Assembly (NCBI RefSeq): GCF_900114545.1 | Contig: NZ_FOTI01000001.1 | Location: 102,834 to 166,833 of the forward strand | DNA from: Halanaerobium salsuginis | Lineage (GTDB): Bacteria; Bacillota; Halanaerobiia; Halanaerobiales; Halanaerobiaceae | Length of the DNA stretch: 64,000 nucleotides | Reading direction: 5' to 3' | Translations under genes and position numbers: made by a program | Notes under the pieces: model-generated | What the model was told of the DNA's origin: nothing | Database searches by the model: none | Seen by the model: the letters and a program-made list of their open reading frames with translations, nothing else | Shown here: positions 37,517-47,076 of the stretch, one piece after another | How the letters are laid out: every line of letters begins with the position of its first letter | Position numbering within the stretch: position 1 is the stretch's first letter

Positions 37517-38855
37517 CAGATTATTTTTGATTATGATTTTGCTAATAATTATGTTATGTAGCTGTTTTGATTCAGTTCAAGCAGTTGCAGATAAGAATTT
37601 AAAAAATCCAAAAATAGATATTAATTTAAAGAAAGTGGATTTAGAAACTGCCTTAATTTCTCTAGCTAATTTGGCTGATAAAAATTTAATTTGTGATAAA
37701 TCAGTTAAAGGGAAAATAACTGTTATTTTAAATAAAATTAAATTTTTAGCAGCACTTGATTTAATAACTGATAGCTTTGATCTTGGTTATTTTGAGAAAG
37801 ACAATACTATTTTTGTTAGTTCAGCTAAACGGCTTAATGAGATTAATAAAACTATTATAACTAAGAACTTTGATTTAAAATATTTAAGTTCAGAGAGAGT
37901 AATTAAAATTTTACAGAAAAATTATCCAGATTTAAAATTAGTTAATTTAAATAGTGCAGGAATAGTTATAACCGCTGATCAGAAAAAGTTAAAGGAAATA
38001 GCTGAGTTTTTGACTAAAATTGATCAGCCTCAAAAACAGGTTTTAATAAAAGCAAAAGTTATCGAAATAAGTAGAACTAAGGTTAAGGAATTAGGCATAA
38101 ATCCTGATCAAATAACTAGACTTGAATTAATAAAAGACGATCAGGATAATTTATCAAAACTTAAATTAAGTTGGCCTGAAACTTTAAAAGCACTGACTGA
38201 AAAAGGATTAACTAAAGTATTGGCCAATCCAAGTCTTATGACTTTAGATAGAAAGAAAGCTAAATTAATTATTGGAGATCAAATTCCAGTTAAATTAGAA
38301 AGCGTAGAGGATGATAAAACAGTTTCTACCCTAAAATATATTGAAGGCGGAATAGTTTTAGAGTTTTTGCCTAAAGTTTTAACAAATAATACTGTTTTGC
38401 TTGAAGTTAAACCGTCAATTAATAGTCTGGGTAAAGTATTAGCTGATGGATTACCCTCAGTTAATTCACGCAGTGCAAGTACTACAGTTTTATTAGAAAA
38501 TGGACAGACACTTGCAATTGGCGGTTTAATGAAAAATGAAAATCTGGAAACTGTTTCTAAGTTACCTATACTTGCCGATTTACCTATTTTAGGCAGTGTC
38601 TTTTCTGAAAAAAGTAAAACAAAGTTAAAAACAGAATTAATCATTTTTATAACACCTAAAATTATTAATTCTACTTCAGAAAATTTGGTAAATCATAAAA
38701 TAATTAAAAAATCACAGTCAGAAAATATTCGATTGGAAAAAAATAAATTAAAAAAGCAGGATTTAGATTCAGAAAAGGAGAATATTAATAATAAGCAAAA
38801 ATATCCTTTTAAAAGTTTAACTGCAGCAGAACTTAGAGAAATTTTAGCTAGATAA
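37503..38855 (+). CDS. Type II secretion secretin GspD-like
   Basis: About 450 residues. Signal peptide with a lipobox-like LIIMLCSC, an N0 domain (KKVDLETALISLANLADKNL), one N1 domain, and the secretin core (LANPSLMTLDRKKAKL, VLEFLPKVL, LPILADLPILGSVF, ELIIFITPKII). It is much shorter than PilQ at 13801, with fewer N domains, but ends with the same type of tail (LTAAELREILAR). ATG 37503 sits at a better distance from GGAAGG than the in-frame ATG at 37494. Confidence 0.88.
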   Translation: MKKSSRLFLIMILLIIMLCSCFDSVQAVADKNLKNPKIDINLKKVDLETALISLANLADKNLICDKSVKGKITVILNKIKFLAALDLITDSFDLGYFEKDNTIFVSSAKRLNEINKTIITKNFDLKYLSSERVIKILQKNYPDLKLVNLNSAGIVITADQKKLKEIAEFLTKIDQPQKQVLIKAKVIEISRTKVKELGINPDQITRLELIKDDQDNLSKLKLSWPETLKALTEKGLTKVLANPSLMTLDRKKAKLIIGDQIPVKLESVEDDKTVSTLKYIEGGIVLEFLPKVLTNNTVLLEVKPSINSLGKVLADGLPSVNSRSASTTVLLENGQTLAIGGLMKNENLETVSKLPILADLPILGSVFSEKSKTKLKTELIIFITPKIINSTSENLVNHKIIKKSQSENIRLEKNKLKKQDLDSEKENINNKQKYPFKSLTAAELREILAR

Positions 38856-38864
38856 AAGGATATT

Positions 38865-38913
38865 AGTTCTCTTTAGAGAACTTTAATTCAGGGGAAACCC
38901 TGAATTTTCTTTT
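38865..38913 (+). terminator. Double hairpin terminator after the secretin gene
   Basis: Two stems in a row: AGTTCTC/GAGAACT (38865-38882) and AATTCAGGG/CCCTGAATT (38885-38906), the second followed by TTCTTTT. Confidence 0.8.
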
Positions 38914-38942
38914 AGAATTTGAGTATTAGAGGAGGCTGAGTA

Positions 38943-40544
38943 GTGAAAATAGTTTTAACGGGTTTTATGTTGGCTGGGAAAACAACAATTGGTAATTTAT
39001 TATCTGAGGAATTAGGGATTAAATTTTATGATAGTGATCAGCTAATTAGTGAGCAAGAAGGGCTTACTATAAAAGAGATTTTCAAATTGAAGGGAGAAGC
39101 TTATTTTCGTAAGCTAGAAAAAGAAGTAATTACTAAATTACTATATTCTGACGGAAGTTTTGTGCTTTCACCTGGTGGTGGAGCAGTTTTAAATGAGCAG
39201 CTTAGAGAATTATTTAATTATAAAGCAGAAAGTTTTTGCCTGGATATTGATGCCAAAACTGTTCTAGAAAGATATAAAAATTCTAAAGTAATACGTCCTC
39301 TTCTAGAGGTTAAATCACCTTTATTAAAAGTAAAAGAATTGTTAGAAGAAAGAGCAGATTATTATCAACAAGTTAATTATCACATAGATAGTACTTGCTA
39401 TTCTCCAGAAGAGATTGTAGAGATAGTAATTAATAAATTAGCTGAGGAAAGACTATCTATAGAAATTCAAAATAAGAATTTTTCTTATCCTGTTAGTATT
39501 AATAAAAACTTTAATGAATTTACTTTTGCTGATATTTTAACTAAAGTTAGAGGGCGAAAGGTATTTCTTTTAGCTGATAAACTTGTCCTTGATTTGCACG
39601 GCCATGATCTAATTAATTTATTAGAAGAAGAAGCTGAAGTTATTACATATGCTTTAACTGCTGGTGAAGAAATAAAAGATTTAAATTACCTTGCCCAGTG
39701 TTTTGCCAAACTTTATGAGCATAATTTTAGTCGTTCTGATTATTTAATAGCATTTGGTGGTGGAACAATAGGTGATCTAGGAGGCTTTGTTGCTTCAACT
39801 TTTTTGCGAGGAATAAAATTGATTCAGCTTCCAACTACCTTAATTTCTCAGTTAGATAGTAGTGTAGGTGGGAAAACAGGTGTTAATTATCAGGATACTA
39901 AAAATTTAATTGGAAGTTTTTATCAGCCAGAAATTGTTTATTATCAATTGGAATGGCTTAAGACATTAGCTATGACAGAAATAAAGTCTGGTCTGGGAGA
40001 AATTATTAAATATGCTATTTTAGATGGTGAATCTTTGTTTTCGATTTTAGAAAACAATAAGCAGCAGGTTTTAAATTTAAATGAAGATATTATGCTTAAA
40101 ATTGCCCGGATGTCTCTTCAGCTAAAAGACTATCATGTCAGATCTGATGTTAGAGATCGTGGTTTAAGAAAGAAACTTAATCTTGGTCACAGCTTTGGTC
40201 ATGCAGTAGAAGCAGCAGAAAAGTTCAAGTTTAAACATGGGGAAGCTGTAGTAATGGGGATTGCTTTCACTGCTTTTTTATCAAATAAAATTGGCAGTTT
40301 AAGTAAAAAATCATTTACTAGAATTATTAATTTAATCCAAAATTATGGCTACGAAATTTTCCCATCTGAAGAGATTGATGCAGCTCAATTAGCTTCTTAT
40401 CTTGTTCATGACAAAAAGATAAGTGACAATAAGCTCTGGTGGGTATTGATTAATGATATTGGATCTACATATCTAAGTGATCGTTTTAATCAGCAGAATA
40501 TCCAACAATACATGGAGGAATATTTATGCAGAGAGTGGCAGTAA
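38943..40544 (+). CDS. aroKB: Fused shikimate kinase and 3-dehydroquinate synthase
   Basis: 533-residue bifunctional protein of the shikimate pathway. Residues 1-165 are shikimate kinase (GFMLAGKTTIG P-loop, LISEQEGLTIKEIF, SPGGGAV). Residues about 170-533 are dehydroquinate synthase, with the NAD region GGGTIGDLGGFVAS, LPTTLISQLDSSVGGKTGVN, and zinc ligands in SGLGEIIKYA, NLGHSFGHA and FKHGEAV. The P-loop has Leu where most kinases have Gly (GxMGAGK). The kinase acts after the synthase in the pathway, so the two active sites are not for consecutive steps. Starts at GTG. Confidence 0.93.
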   Translation: MKIVLTGFMLAGKTTIGNLLSEELGIKFYDSDQLISEQEGLTIKEIFKLKGEAYFRKLEKEVITKLLYSDGSFVLSPGGGAVLNEQLRELFNYKAESFCLDIDAKTVLERYKNSKVIRPLLEVKSPLLKVKELLEERADYYQQVNYHIDSTCYSPEEIVEIVINKLAEERLSIEIQNKNFSYPVSINKNFNEFTFADILTKVRGRKVFLLADKLVLDLHGHDLINLLEEEAEVITYALTAGEEIKDLNYLAQCFAKLYEHNFSRSDYLIAFGGGTIGDLGGFVASTFLRGIKLIQLPTTLISQLDSSVGGKTGVNYQDTKNLIGSFYQPEIVYYQLEWLKTLAMTEIKSGLGEIIKYAILDGESLFSILENNKQQVLNLNEDIMLKIARMSLQLKDYHVRSDVRDRGLRKKLNLGHSFGHAVEAAEKFKFKHGEAVVMGIAFTAFLSNKIGSLSKKSFTRIINLIQNYGYEIFPSEEIDAAQLASYLVHDKKISDNKLWWVLINDIGSTYLSDRFNQQNIQQYMEEYLCREWQ

Positions 40545-40972
40545 TTCATGGACCAAATTTAAATTTGCTTGGTTTAAGAGAGCCAGAGATATATGGAACA
40601 ACTGATCTAGCAACTTTAAATAATGATCTTGCAGCTAAGGCTGCTGAGCTGAATTTAGAATTAGATATTATGCAAAGTAATCATGAAGGTGAAATAATAG
40701 ATTATCTGCATAATAATTTTAAATCTCTGGCTGGAATAGTTATTAATCCAGCCGGATTGAGTTTGACAAGTGTTGTATTGCGAGATGCTCTAGCTGCTGT
40801 TCGGTTGCCAGCAATAGAGGTTCATATTGATAATATTTATAAAAAAGATGATTTTCGTCAAAAGTCTATTACAGCAGCTGCTACTGTTGGCCAAATAACG
40901 GGTTTAGGCGCTTTTGGTTATTTATTAGCTCTAGAAGCAGTTGCCGATATTTTACGGAGGGAAAAATACTAA
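40526..40972 (+). CDS. aroQ: Type II 3-dehydroquinate dehydratase
   Basis: 148 residues, the step after AroB. GPNLNLLGLREPEIYG with the catalytic Tyr and Arg, QSNHEGEIIDYLHN, the INPAGLSLTSVVLRDAL loop and EVHIDNIYKKDDFRQKS are present. It overlaps the fusion gene by 19 bases. In most members the VHISN motif has Ser; here it is VHIDN. Confidence 0.93.
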   Translation: MQRVAVIHGPNLNLLGLREPEIYGTTDLATLNNDLAAKAAELNLELDIMQSNHEGEIIDYLHNNFKSLAGIVINPAGLSLTSVVLRDALAAVRLPAIEVHIDNIYKKDDFRQKSITAAATVGQITGLGAFGYLLALEAVADILRREKY

Positions 40973-42039
40973 TGCAAACTAGAATAGAAAAATTAACTAA
41001 AATTATAAAAGAAAAAGAAATAGAAGCATTTTTAGTTACCAGAAGAGAAAATGTTAGATATTTGACTAATTTTACTGGAACAGCAGGTAAAGTTTTAATA
41101 ACTGATCAAGAATGCATTTTTATTACTGATTTTCGTTATCTTGATCAAGCAGCTGAGCAGACTGATGGCTGTGTTATTGAAGAAATTAGTGGAGAATTTA
41201 TGAGTGGCTTTAAAAAGCTTCTCGACAAAAAATCAATTAAAGAATTAGCTTTTGAAAGTGAAGATTTAAGCTATCAACTTTACCGTGCCTTTGAAAACAA
41301 ATTAAATTTAGATAAATTAATTCCTACTAGTAATTTAGTAGAAAATTTGCGTCTTATTAAAGATGAAACTGAACTGGCAAAAATTAAAGAAGCTGTTAGA
41401 ATTGCTGATCTTGGCTTTGATTTCTTACTTGAATTTATTCAGCCAGGGATAACTGAAAAAGAGATTTCACGGGAATTGGAGTTTTTTATGAAAAGAGAAG
41501 GTGGAGAAGCTAATGCCTTTGATTTTATAGTAGCTTCTGGTAAAAGAGGTGCGCTTCCTCATGGGGTAGCTAGTGATAAAAAAGTAGCAAAAGGTGATTT
41601 GATTACAATTGATTTTGGAACCGTTTATCAGGGCTATCATTCTGATATTACCAGGACTTTAGCAGTTGGTGAACCTGAGCCTAAATTAAAAGATATTTAC
41701 AATTTAGTTTTAACTGTTCAGAAAAAAGTGATTGATGAGATAAAACCAGGGATGAGCTGTCTGAAAGCAGATAAGATTGCGCGTGATTTTATTACTGCAG
41801 AGGGTTATGGTAAAAACTTTGGTCATGGATTAGGGCATGGTATTGGCCTGGAGATCCATGAAGGCCCCAGATTATCCTATACGGCAGATAAAACTTTGCA
41901 GCCGGGAATGGTTGTTACTGATGAACCAGGAATTTATATTTCTAACTTAGGTGGAGTAAGAATTGAGGATGATCTATTAATTACTAAAGATGGCTGTGAA
42001 GTATTAAACAAAGCTCCCAAGGAATTAATCATCCTTTAG
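40972..42039 (+). CDS. pepP: Xaa-Pro aminopeptidase / M24 family peptidase
   Basis: 355 residues with a creatinase-like N-terminal domain and a pita-bread catalytic domain. Metal ligands are seen as Asp in TIDFGTVYQGYHSDITR, His in GHGLGHGIGLEIHEGP, Glu in TDEPGIYI and Glu in GVRIEDDLLIT. Overlaps aroQ by one base and precedes efp, as in many Firmicutes. Confidence 0.92.
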   Translation: MQTRIEKLTKIIKEKEIEAFLVTRRENVRYLTNFTGTAGKVLITDQECIFITDFRYLDQAAEQTDGCVIEEISGEFMSGFKKLLDKKSIKELAFESEDLSYQLYRAFENKLNLDKLIPTSNLVENLRLIKDETELAKIKEAVRIADLGFDFLLEFIQPGITEKEISRELEFFMKREGGEANAFDFIVASGKRGALPHGVASDKKVAKGDLITIDFGTVYQGYHSDITRTLAVGEPEPKLKDIYNLVLTVQKKVIDEIKPGMSCLKADKIARDFITAEGYGKNFGHGLGHGIGLEIHEGPRLSYTADKTLQPGMVVTDEPGIYISNLGGVRIEDDLLITKDGCEVLNKAPKELIIL

Positions 42040-42048
42040 GCAAATAAT

Positions 42049-42077
42049 TTGTTTAACAGGCTATTTTCTGCTATAAT
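42049..42077 (+). promoter_or_regulatory. Promoter of efp
   Basis: TTGTTT, 17-base spacer, TGC then TATAAT (extended -10). Transcription would start about 30 bases before the efp start. Confidence 0.75.
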
Positions 42078-42113
42078 TAAGCTGCAGAATAAAATAGTGG
42101 AGGTGTTCTAATT

Positions 42114-42677
42114 TTGATATCAACAAATGATTTTAATACAGGTTTAACAATAGAACTAGAAGGTGATGTTTATCAAGTAATAGAGTTTCAACATTCTAAA
42201 TCAGGTCGCGGAAGTGCATTTGTTAGAACAAAATTAAGAAATGTAGAAGAAGGTTATGTGATTAATAAAACTTTTAAGGCCGGTGAAAAGGTAGAAACTG
42301 CTCATGTTGAAAAAAAGAAAATGCAGTTTTTATATTGGGATGGTAATGATTATATATTTATGGATAATGATACCTATGAACAATTTCATTTAAGTGATGA
42401 ACAATTAGGGAATAAGATTCAATATTTAAAAGAAAATATGGAGCTTGATATTTCTCTTTATCAAAATAGACCAATTGATATTGACTTACCAACTTTTGTT
42501 GAACTTACAGTAACTGATACACAGCCAGGAATTCGGGGTAATACAGTTTCTGGTGGCAGTAAACCTGCGACTATGGAAACCGGGCTTGTTGTACAGGTGC
42601 CTTTGTTTATTAATGAGGGAGATGTAATAAAGATTGACACTCGTAGTGATGAATATATTGAAAGAGCCAGTAAATAA
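42114..42677 (+). CDS. efp: Translation elongation factor P
   Basis: 187 residues, full length, three beta-barrel domains. [35 protein letters not shown] holds the Lys of the loop that is modified in many species (here HSKSGRG). The C-terminal signature ([25 protein letters not shown]) is intact. Starts at TTG behind GGAGG. Confidence 0.95.
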   Translation: MISTNDFNTGLTIELEGDVYQVIEFQHSKSGRGSAFVRTKLRNVEEGYVINKTFKAGEKVETAHVEKKKMQFLYWDGNDYIFMDNDTYEQFHLSDEQLGNKIQYLKENMELDISLYQNRPIDIDLPTFVELTVTDTQPGIRGNTVSGGSKPATMETGLVVQVPLFINEGDVIKIDTRSDEYIERASK

Positions 42678-42704
42678 AATTTAAATCTAGCAAGGGGGAA
42701 GATT

Positions 42705-43832
42705 ATGAACTATGTAATCATTGGTGCATCAGCTGCTGGTGCATCAGCTGCTAAAGAAATTGCTAAGAATAGAGATGAATCTGATCAGATACTTATTTTT
42801 ACAGATGAAACTTATCCGTTTTATTATCGCCCCCGTTTAATTGAATGTCTTTCTGGGGAAGTTGAAGTTGAGGATATAATTATTAATGATGCTGAATGGT
42901 TTGCTGAGCATGATATTGATCTGCATTTATCTGAAAAAATAACTGAAATTGATCTAGAAAATAGTTTGATTAAAAGTGCTAAAAATAGTTATCAATATGA
43001 TAAACTTTTATTTGCAAATGGTTCTACCTGTTTTGTGCCTCCATTTTCTGGAGTTGAATTGGATAATATTTTCACTTTGAAAAAAGCTGCTGATTTAAAA
43101 GAAATTAATGCTGCCGCTCAACAGGCAAAAAAAGTTGTTGTTGTAGGGGGAGGATTATTAGGCCTTGAAATGGCATATAATTTTAATAAAGCTGGTCTGG
43201 AAACTACAGTTCTTGAAGTAGCAGATTATTTATTGCCAATGCAGCTCGATGAAAAAGCTGGTGATTTATTAGAAAGCAAATTGCAGAAAAACAACATTAA
43301 AGTAATTACTGGCGCCAAGACAAAGGGGTTTACCGGGAAAAAGAAAGTGGAAAAAGTTATTTTAGAAAATGAAGAAATTGCAGCTGATCTTGTTTTAATT
43401 TCTACAGGTATTAAGTGTGATACTTGCCTGGTAGAAGATCTTGATATTAAAACTAATAAAGGTATAGTTGTGAATGAGAAGCTGGAAACTTCTTTTCCTA
43501 ATGTTTATGCAGCTGGTGATCTTGCAGAATACGATAATCAGATTTATGGTATCTGGCCTCCTGCTTTAGAACAGGGCAGGATTGCAGGTCAAGTTATGAG
43601 TGGTCTGGAAAGTGAATTCACTGGTTATGTACCTTCACATAGACTTAAAGTTGCAGGAATTAATGTTGTTTCAATTGGTAATTTAAATAAAGACGGTAAT
43701 TATCAGGAAAAAGTATTGCTTGATGATGATAACTATGTTAAAGTTATTGCAGATAATGATCAAAAAATAGGAGCCATTATTGTTGGACAATACTCTGAAC
43801 AGAATAAGCTTCTTGCTGAAATTAAAAAATGA
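42705..43832 (+). CDS. FAD-dependent NAD(P)H oxidoreductase, rubredoxin-reductase-like
   Basis: 375 residues, two dinucleotide folds: FAD motif IIGASAAGASAAKEI at the start and NAD(P) motif VVVGGGLLGLEMAYNFNKAG near residue 145, then the FAD block NVYAAGDLAEY. YRPRLIECLSG near residue 45 and the size match NADH:rubredoxin oxidoreductase and related oxygen-detoxifying reductases of anaerobes. Partner protein not seen; nitrite-reductase-like assignments are possible. Confidence 0.8.
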   Translation: MNYVIIGASAAGASAAKEIAKNRDESDQILIFTDETYPFYYRPRLIECLSGEVEVEDIIINDAEWFAEHDIDLHLSEKITEIDLENSLIKSAKNSYQYDKLLFANGSTCFVPPFSGVELDNIFTLKKAADLKEINAAAQQAKKVVVVGGGLLGLEMAYNFNKAGLETTVLEVADYLLPMQLDEKAGDLLESKLQKNNIKVITGAKTKGFTGKKKVEKVILENEEIAADLVLISTGIKCDTCLVEDLDIKTNKGIVVNEKLETSFPNVYAAGDLAEYDNQIYGIWPPALEQGRIAGQVMSGLESEFTGYVPSHRLKVAGINVVSIGNLNKDGNYQEKVLLDDDNYVKVIADNDQKIGAIIVGQYSEQNKLLAEIKK

Positions 43833-43867
43833 TTTATTAAAACAGCTAAAAAGGAGGTTTTAGGATA

Positions 43868-44302
43868 ATGAGTGAAGAAAAAAAAGAAAATTTACCAGAA
43901 CAAGAAATAGAAAAAGAAAATGAAGGTAGTATTAAAATTGCTGATGAGGTAGTTGGAATTATTACTGGATTAGCAGCAACAGAAATTGAAGGAGTTGCTG
44001 GAATGAGCGGCGGACTTGCTGGTGGAATTGCTGATATGTTGGGGCGTAAAAGTCTCAGCAAAGGTGTTAAAGTTGAAGTTAGTAATCGCACTGCAATGAT
44101 AGATGTCTATGTTGTTATTGAATATGGTAATTCTATTCCAGATGTTGCCTGGAAGATTCAAGATAATGTAAAACAGGCGGTAGAAGGCATGACTGGTCTT
44201 GATGTAAAAGCAGTTAACGTTCATGTTCAGGGAGTTAGTTTTCCAGAAGATGAAGTAGAAGCTGAAGTAACTGTTAGTGAAAATGAAGATGAAGAAAAAT
44301 AA
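43868..44302 (+). CDS. Asp23/Gls24 family envelope stress protein
   Basis: 144 residues with the family core (IKIADEVVGIITGLAATEIEGVAGMSGG ... GVKVEVSNRTAMIDVYVVIEYGNSIPDVAWKIQDNVKQAVEGMTGL). Acidic termini fit a halophile. Asp23 proteins sit on the membrane through AmaP, encoded next. Confidence 0.92.
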   Translation: MSEEKKENLPEQEIEKENEGSIKIADEVVGIITGLAATEIEGVAGMSGGLAGGIADMLGRKSLSKGVKVEVSNRTAMIDVYVVIEYGNSIPDVAWKIQDNVKQAVEGMTGLDVKAVNVHVQGVSFPEDEVEAEVTVSENEDEEK

Positions 44303-44338
44303 CTTTTTTCTTTTTATAAAAAGAATGGGGGTTAGGCC

Positions 44339-44878
44339 ATGAAAATAATCCAAAATTTATTTTCTTTTCTAATTGCATTACTGCTAATAATTGTGACAAT
44401 TACTCTTGCTCTATATAGTTTTGGAATTTTAACTATTGATTTATTACCAGAGATTGTTCGCTCTACTTATAATAGCTGGCAGTATGCAATAGTCTACCTG
44501 GTTATTTTTCTAATGTCAATTTTTATTATTTATCCTTATTTTAGTGATTCTAAATTGAGATCAGCTAAGCTGCTCAGTTCAGAATCAGGAGATATTAGTA
44601 TTACCATTACAGCTTTAGCTAACCTAATCGAAGAAAGAGTAGAAAACAAAGAAAATTTTTCTGATATTAAAATAAAAATTGAAGAGGCTGCAGCTGGTTT
44701 AAATATTATTTTGAGTGGTAAATTGACTGTGCCAGGAAACATTGCTGAAATTAGTGAAAGTATTCAGCGTGATTTACAGACCTATATTAAAGAAACTACT
44801 GGAATTCAGGTTGAAAAAATCCAAATAAATATTTCGGCTGTTGAACAGACAAATAAACTACCCGAAAATGTTGAATGA
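44339..44878 (+). CDS. amaP: AmaP-like alkaline shock membrane anchor protein
   Basis: 179 residues with two membrane segments (about 8-28 and 53-73) and a C-terminal Asp23-like domain (SGDISITITALANLIEERV ... LTVPGNIAEISESIQRDLQTYIKETTGIQVEKIQINI). Anchors the upstream Asp23 protein to the membrane. Confidence 0.88.
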   Translation: MKIIQNLFSFLIALLLIIVTITLALYSFGILTIDLLPEIVRSTYNSWQYAIVYLVIFLMSIFIIYPYFSDSKLRSAKLLSSESGDISITITALANLIEERVENKENFSDIKIKIEEAAAGLNIILSGKLTVPGNIAEISESIQRDLQTYIKETTGIQVEKIQINISAVEQTNKLPENVE

Positions 44879-44890
44879 GGTGGTAGATAA

Positions 44891-45127
44891 ATGGAAAAAG
44901 ATCAGTTGAAAGATAAACTAATCCAATTCTTATATCTAAACAGAAAGAAAATTTTTGGTACTCTATTAGGATTATTTGTAGGAATTTTAATTTTACTAAT
45001 CGGTTTTTTTAAAACATTACTTTTAGTAATAACTACAGTAATTGGATATTATTGTGGCTTGCGCTGGAATTTAGAAGAAGATTTAAAAAATCTGATTTTT
45101 AAAGTCATCCCTGAAAAATTTAAATAA
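44891..45127 (+). CDS. DUF2273 small membrane protein
   Basis: 78 residues, one long hydrophobic hairpin (FGTLLGLFVGILILLIGFFKTLLLVITTVIGYYCG). A gene for this family commonly sits between amaP and nusB in Firmicutes. Role unknown beyond association with Asp23. Confidence 0.85.
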   Translation: MEKDQLKDKLIQFLYLNRKKIFGTLLGLFVGILILLIGFFKTLLLVITTVIGYYCGLRWNLEEDLKNLIFKVIPEKFK

Positions 45128-45166
45128 TAAAATTGAAATAGTGTTAAGAAATGAGGTAATCTTTTT

Positions 45167-45577
45167 ATGCAAAAAGTTTCACGACATAAACAGCGCATCT
45201 GGGCTCTACAAATTTTATATGGACTTGATATTCGTAAAAAACTTGATCAGGAAACTGCTCGTCAGAGCTATCAAAAATTTGTATTGGCAGAAGGTGTAAT
45301 TGAAAAGACAGCAGCTGAGCTTTATGTTAAAGAGCTTTTATTTGGTATTATAATGGAACTTGAATTGCTTGATGCACAAATTGATCGTTATGCGATTAAT
45401 TGGAATATTGAGCGAATGTCAGTTATTGATCGTAATATTTTAAGAATTGCTGTTTATGAGATTCAACATGAAATTCCAGTTGGAGTAGCTATTAATGAGG
45501 CAGTTAAGGTTGCTAAAGAATTTGCTGATGATAGTTCTCCTGCTTTTATCAATGGAATACTTGCTAAATTTGCTTAG
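45167..45577 (+). CDS. nusB: Transcription antitermination factor NusB
   Basis: 136 residues, all-helical RNA-binding protein working with NusE (S10) on rRNA boxA. SRHKQRIWALQILYGLD, INWNIERMSVIDRNILRIAVYEI, and the C-terminal PVGVAINEAVKVAKEFADDSSPAFINGILAK signature are present. Confidence 0.95.
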   Translation: MQKVSRHKQRIWALQILYGLDIRKKLDQETARQSYQKFVLAEGVIEKTAAELYVKELLFGIIMELELLDAQIDRYAINWNIERMSVIDRNILRIAVYEIQHEIPVGVAINEAVKVAKEFADDSSPAFINGILAKFA

Positions 45578-45605
45578 ATGAGAGCTGACTGCTCTCATTT
45601 TTGTT
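45578..45605 (+). terminator. Intrinsic terminator after nusB
   Basis: ATGAGAGC, TGACT loop, GCTCTCAT and a T-rich tail starting directly after the nusB stop. Confidence 0.92.
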
Positions 45606-45695
45606 TTTTATAAATTTTTATGGTATATTTATTTAGTAACAAAAGTACTTGAACTCAATTACTCAACAAAAAGAAGATTTTAATGGGGTGTTAAA

Positions 45696-46898
45696 ATGGA
45701 GTATTCAACTAAAATAGCAAAAATTGAAGAATCAAAAACTATAGCAGTTAGCGCTAAAGCTGCCAGTTTAAAAAAGTCTGGCAATAATGTAATTAGTTTT
45801 GGGGTGGGAGAGCCTGATTTTCCTACACCTGAACTTATTAAAAAAGCTGCTGGAGAAGCAATGCAAAAAAATATGACTGGTTATACTTCGGCAGCAGGAT
45901 TACCTGAGCTGAAAGCAGCAGTTATCAATAAATTTGCTGCTGACTATAATTTTAAATACACAATGGATGAAGTAATTATTTCTAATGGTGGGAAACAGGT
46001 ACTTTTTAATGGACTTGCTGCTATTTTAAACCCAGGTGATGAAGTAATTATTCCTAAACCATATTGGGTTTCTTATCCAGAAATTGTTAAACTGGCTGGT
46101 GGTAAACCAGTTTTTATTGAGACACAGAAAGCTAATAATTATAAAATGACAGCAGCAGATTTAACTGCACATATTAATAATAATACAAAAGCTATAATTT
46201 TAAATTCACCCTCAAATCCTGATGGTCATTTCTATTCTGAAGCGGAAATTGCTGCATTAATAGATGTCTTAAAAAATACCGAATTATTTATTATAAGTGA
46301 TGAAATATATGATAAATTACTTTATGACAATCAGCAATTTGTTTCGCTAGTCCAGCAATATCCTGAACTAAAAGCAAGAATTTTAGTTGTTAATGGAATG
46401 TCAAAAACTTATGCTATGACTGGTTGGCGGGTAGGTTTTGGCTTTGCTAATGCTGATTGGATTAGTAATATGGCTAAAATTCAGAGCCACACAACTTCTA
46501 ATGTAAATACAATTGCTCAATATGCGAGTAAAATAGCTCTAGAAACTGATCAGTTAACTAAAATAATTGCAGAGCGTAGACAGGTCTTTCAGCAGCGTAG
46601 AGATCTGGTAGCAGATTATTTAACTGAAATCCCTGGATTAGAATTTATTAAACCACAGGGAGCATTTTATTATTTTATAGATATTTCTGCTCTTCTGGGT
46701 AAGAAATTTGACGATAAAATCCTGAATTCTTCACTAGATTTTGCTGATGTATTACTAGAAGCTGTTAAAGTAGCTGTAGTGCCCGGTGTTGCTTTTGGAA
46801 TGGATAATTTTATTAGAATATCATTTGCTTTAAATGAAGAAGACATAAAACAAGGTTTAACTAGATTAGCCGACTTTGTTGAGCAGCTATATAACTAA
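45696..46898 (+). CDS. Class I aspartate / aromatic aminotransferase
   Basis: 400-residue PLP-dependent enzyme of the AspB (subgroup I-gamma) type. ISFGVGEPDFPTPELI, LNSPSNPDG, ISDEIYDKLLYD and the PLP lysine motif SKTYAMTGWRVGFG are visible. IRISFALNEEDIKQGLTRL at the end. Substrate could be aspartate, prephenate or aromatic keto acids. It stands alone between two terminators. Confidence 0.9.
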   Translation: MEYSTKIAKIEESKTIAVSAKAASLKKSGNNVISFGVGEPDFPTPELIKKAAGEAMQKNMTGYTSAAGLPELKAAVINKFAADYNFKYTMDEVIISNGGKQVLFNGLAAILNPGDEVIIPKPYWVSYPEIVKLAGGKPVFIETQKANNYKMTAADLTAHINNNTKAIILNSPSNPDGHFYSEAEIAALIDVLKNTELFIISDEIYDKLLYDNQQFVSLVQQYPELKARILVVNGMSKTYAMTGWRVGFGFANADWISNMAKIQSHTTSNVNTIAQYASKIALETDQLTKIIAERRQVFQQRRDLVADYLTEIPGLEFIKPQGAFYYFIDISALLGKKFDDKILNSSLDFADVLLEAVKVAVVPGVAFGMDNFIRISFALNEEDIKQGLTRLADFVEQLYN

Positions 46899-46915
46899 AT
46901 AATTAGTTAAGATTA

Positions 46916-46946
46916 AAAGTCACTTTTATAAAGGTGACTTTTTTTA
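46916..46946 (+). terminator. Intrinsic terminator after the aminotransferase gene
   Basis: AAAGTCAC and GTGACTTT around a 10-base loop, followed by TTTTTTATTT. Confidence 0.9.
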
Positions 46947-47041
46947 TTTGCCAAATAAAGGTTTTGTTTTGTAGATGCTGAAATAATTATATAGTAAGGA
47001 TGAGCTATTTTGAATTAATTACTTAAAATCTATGTTTAAAT

Positions 47042-47076
47042 AAATAAAAAGGCACAACTCAGATAATGAGTAGTGC
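47042..47076 (-). terminator. Leftward intrinsic terminator
   Basis: On the minus strand GCACTACTCA, TTATC, TGAGTTGTGC forms a 10-bp stem with one mismatch, followed by CTTTTTATTTATTT. It is placed to end leftward transcripts coming from the tRNA fragments and integrase. Confidence 0.75.
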
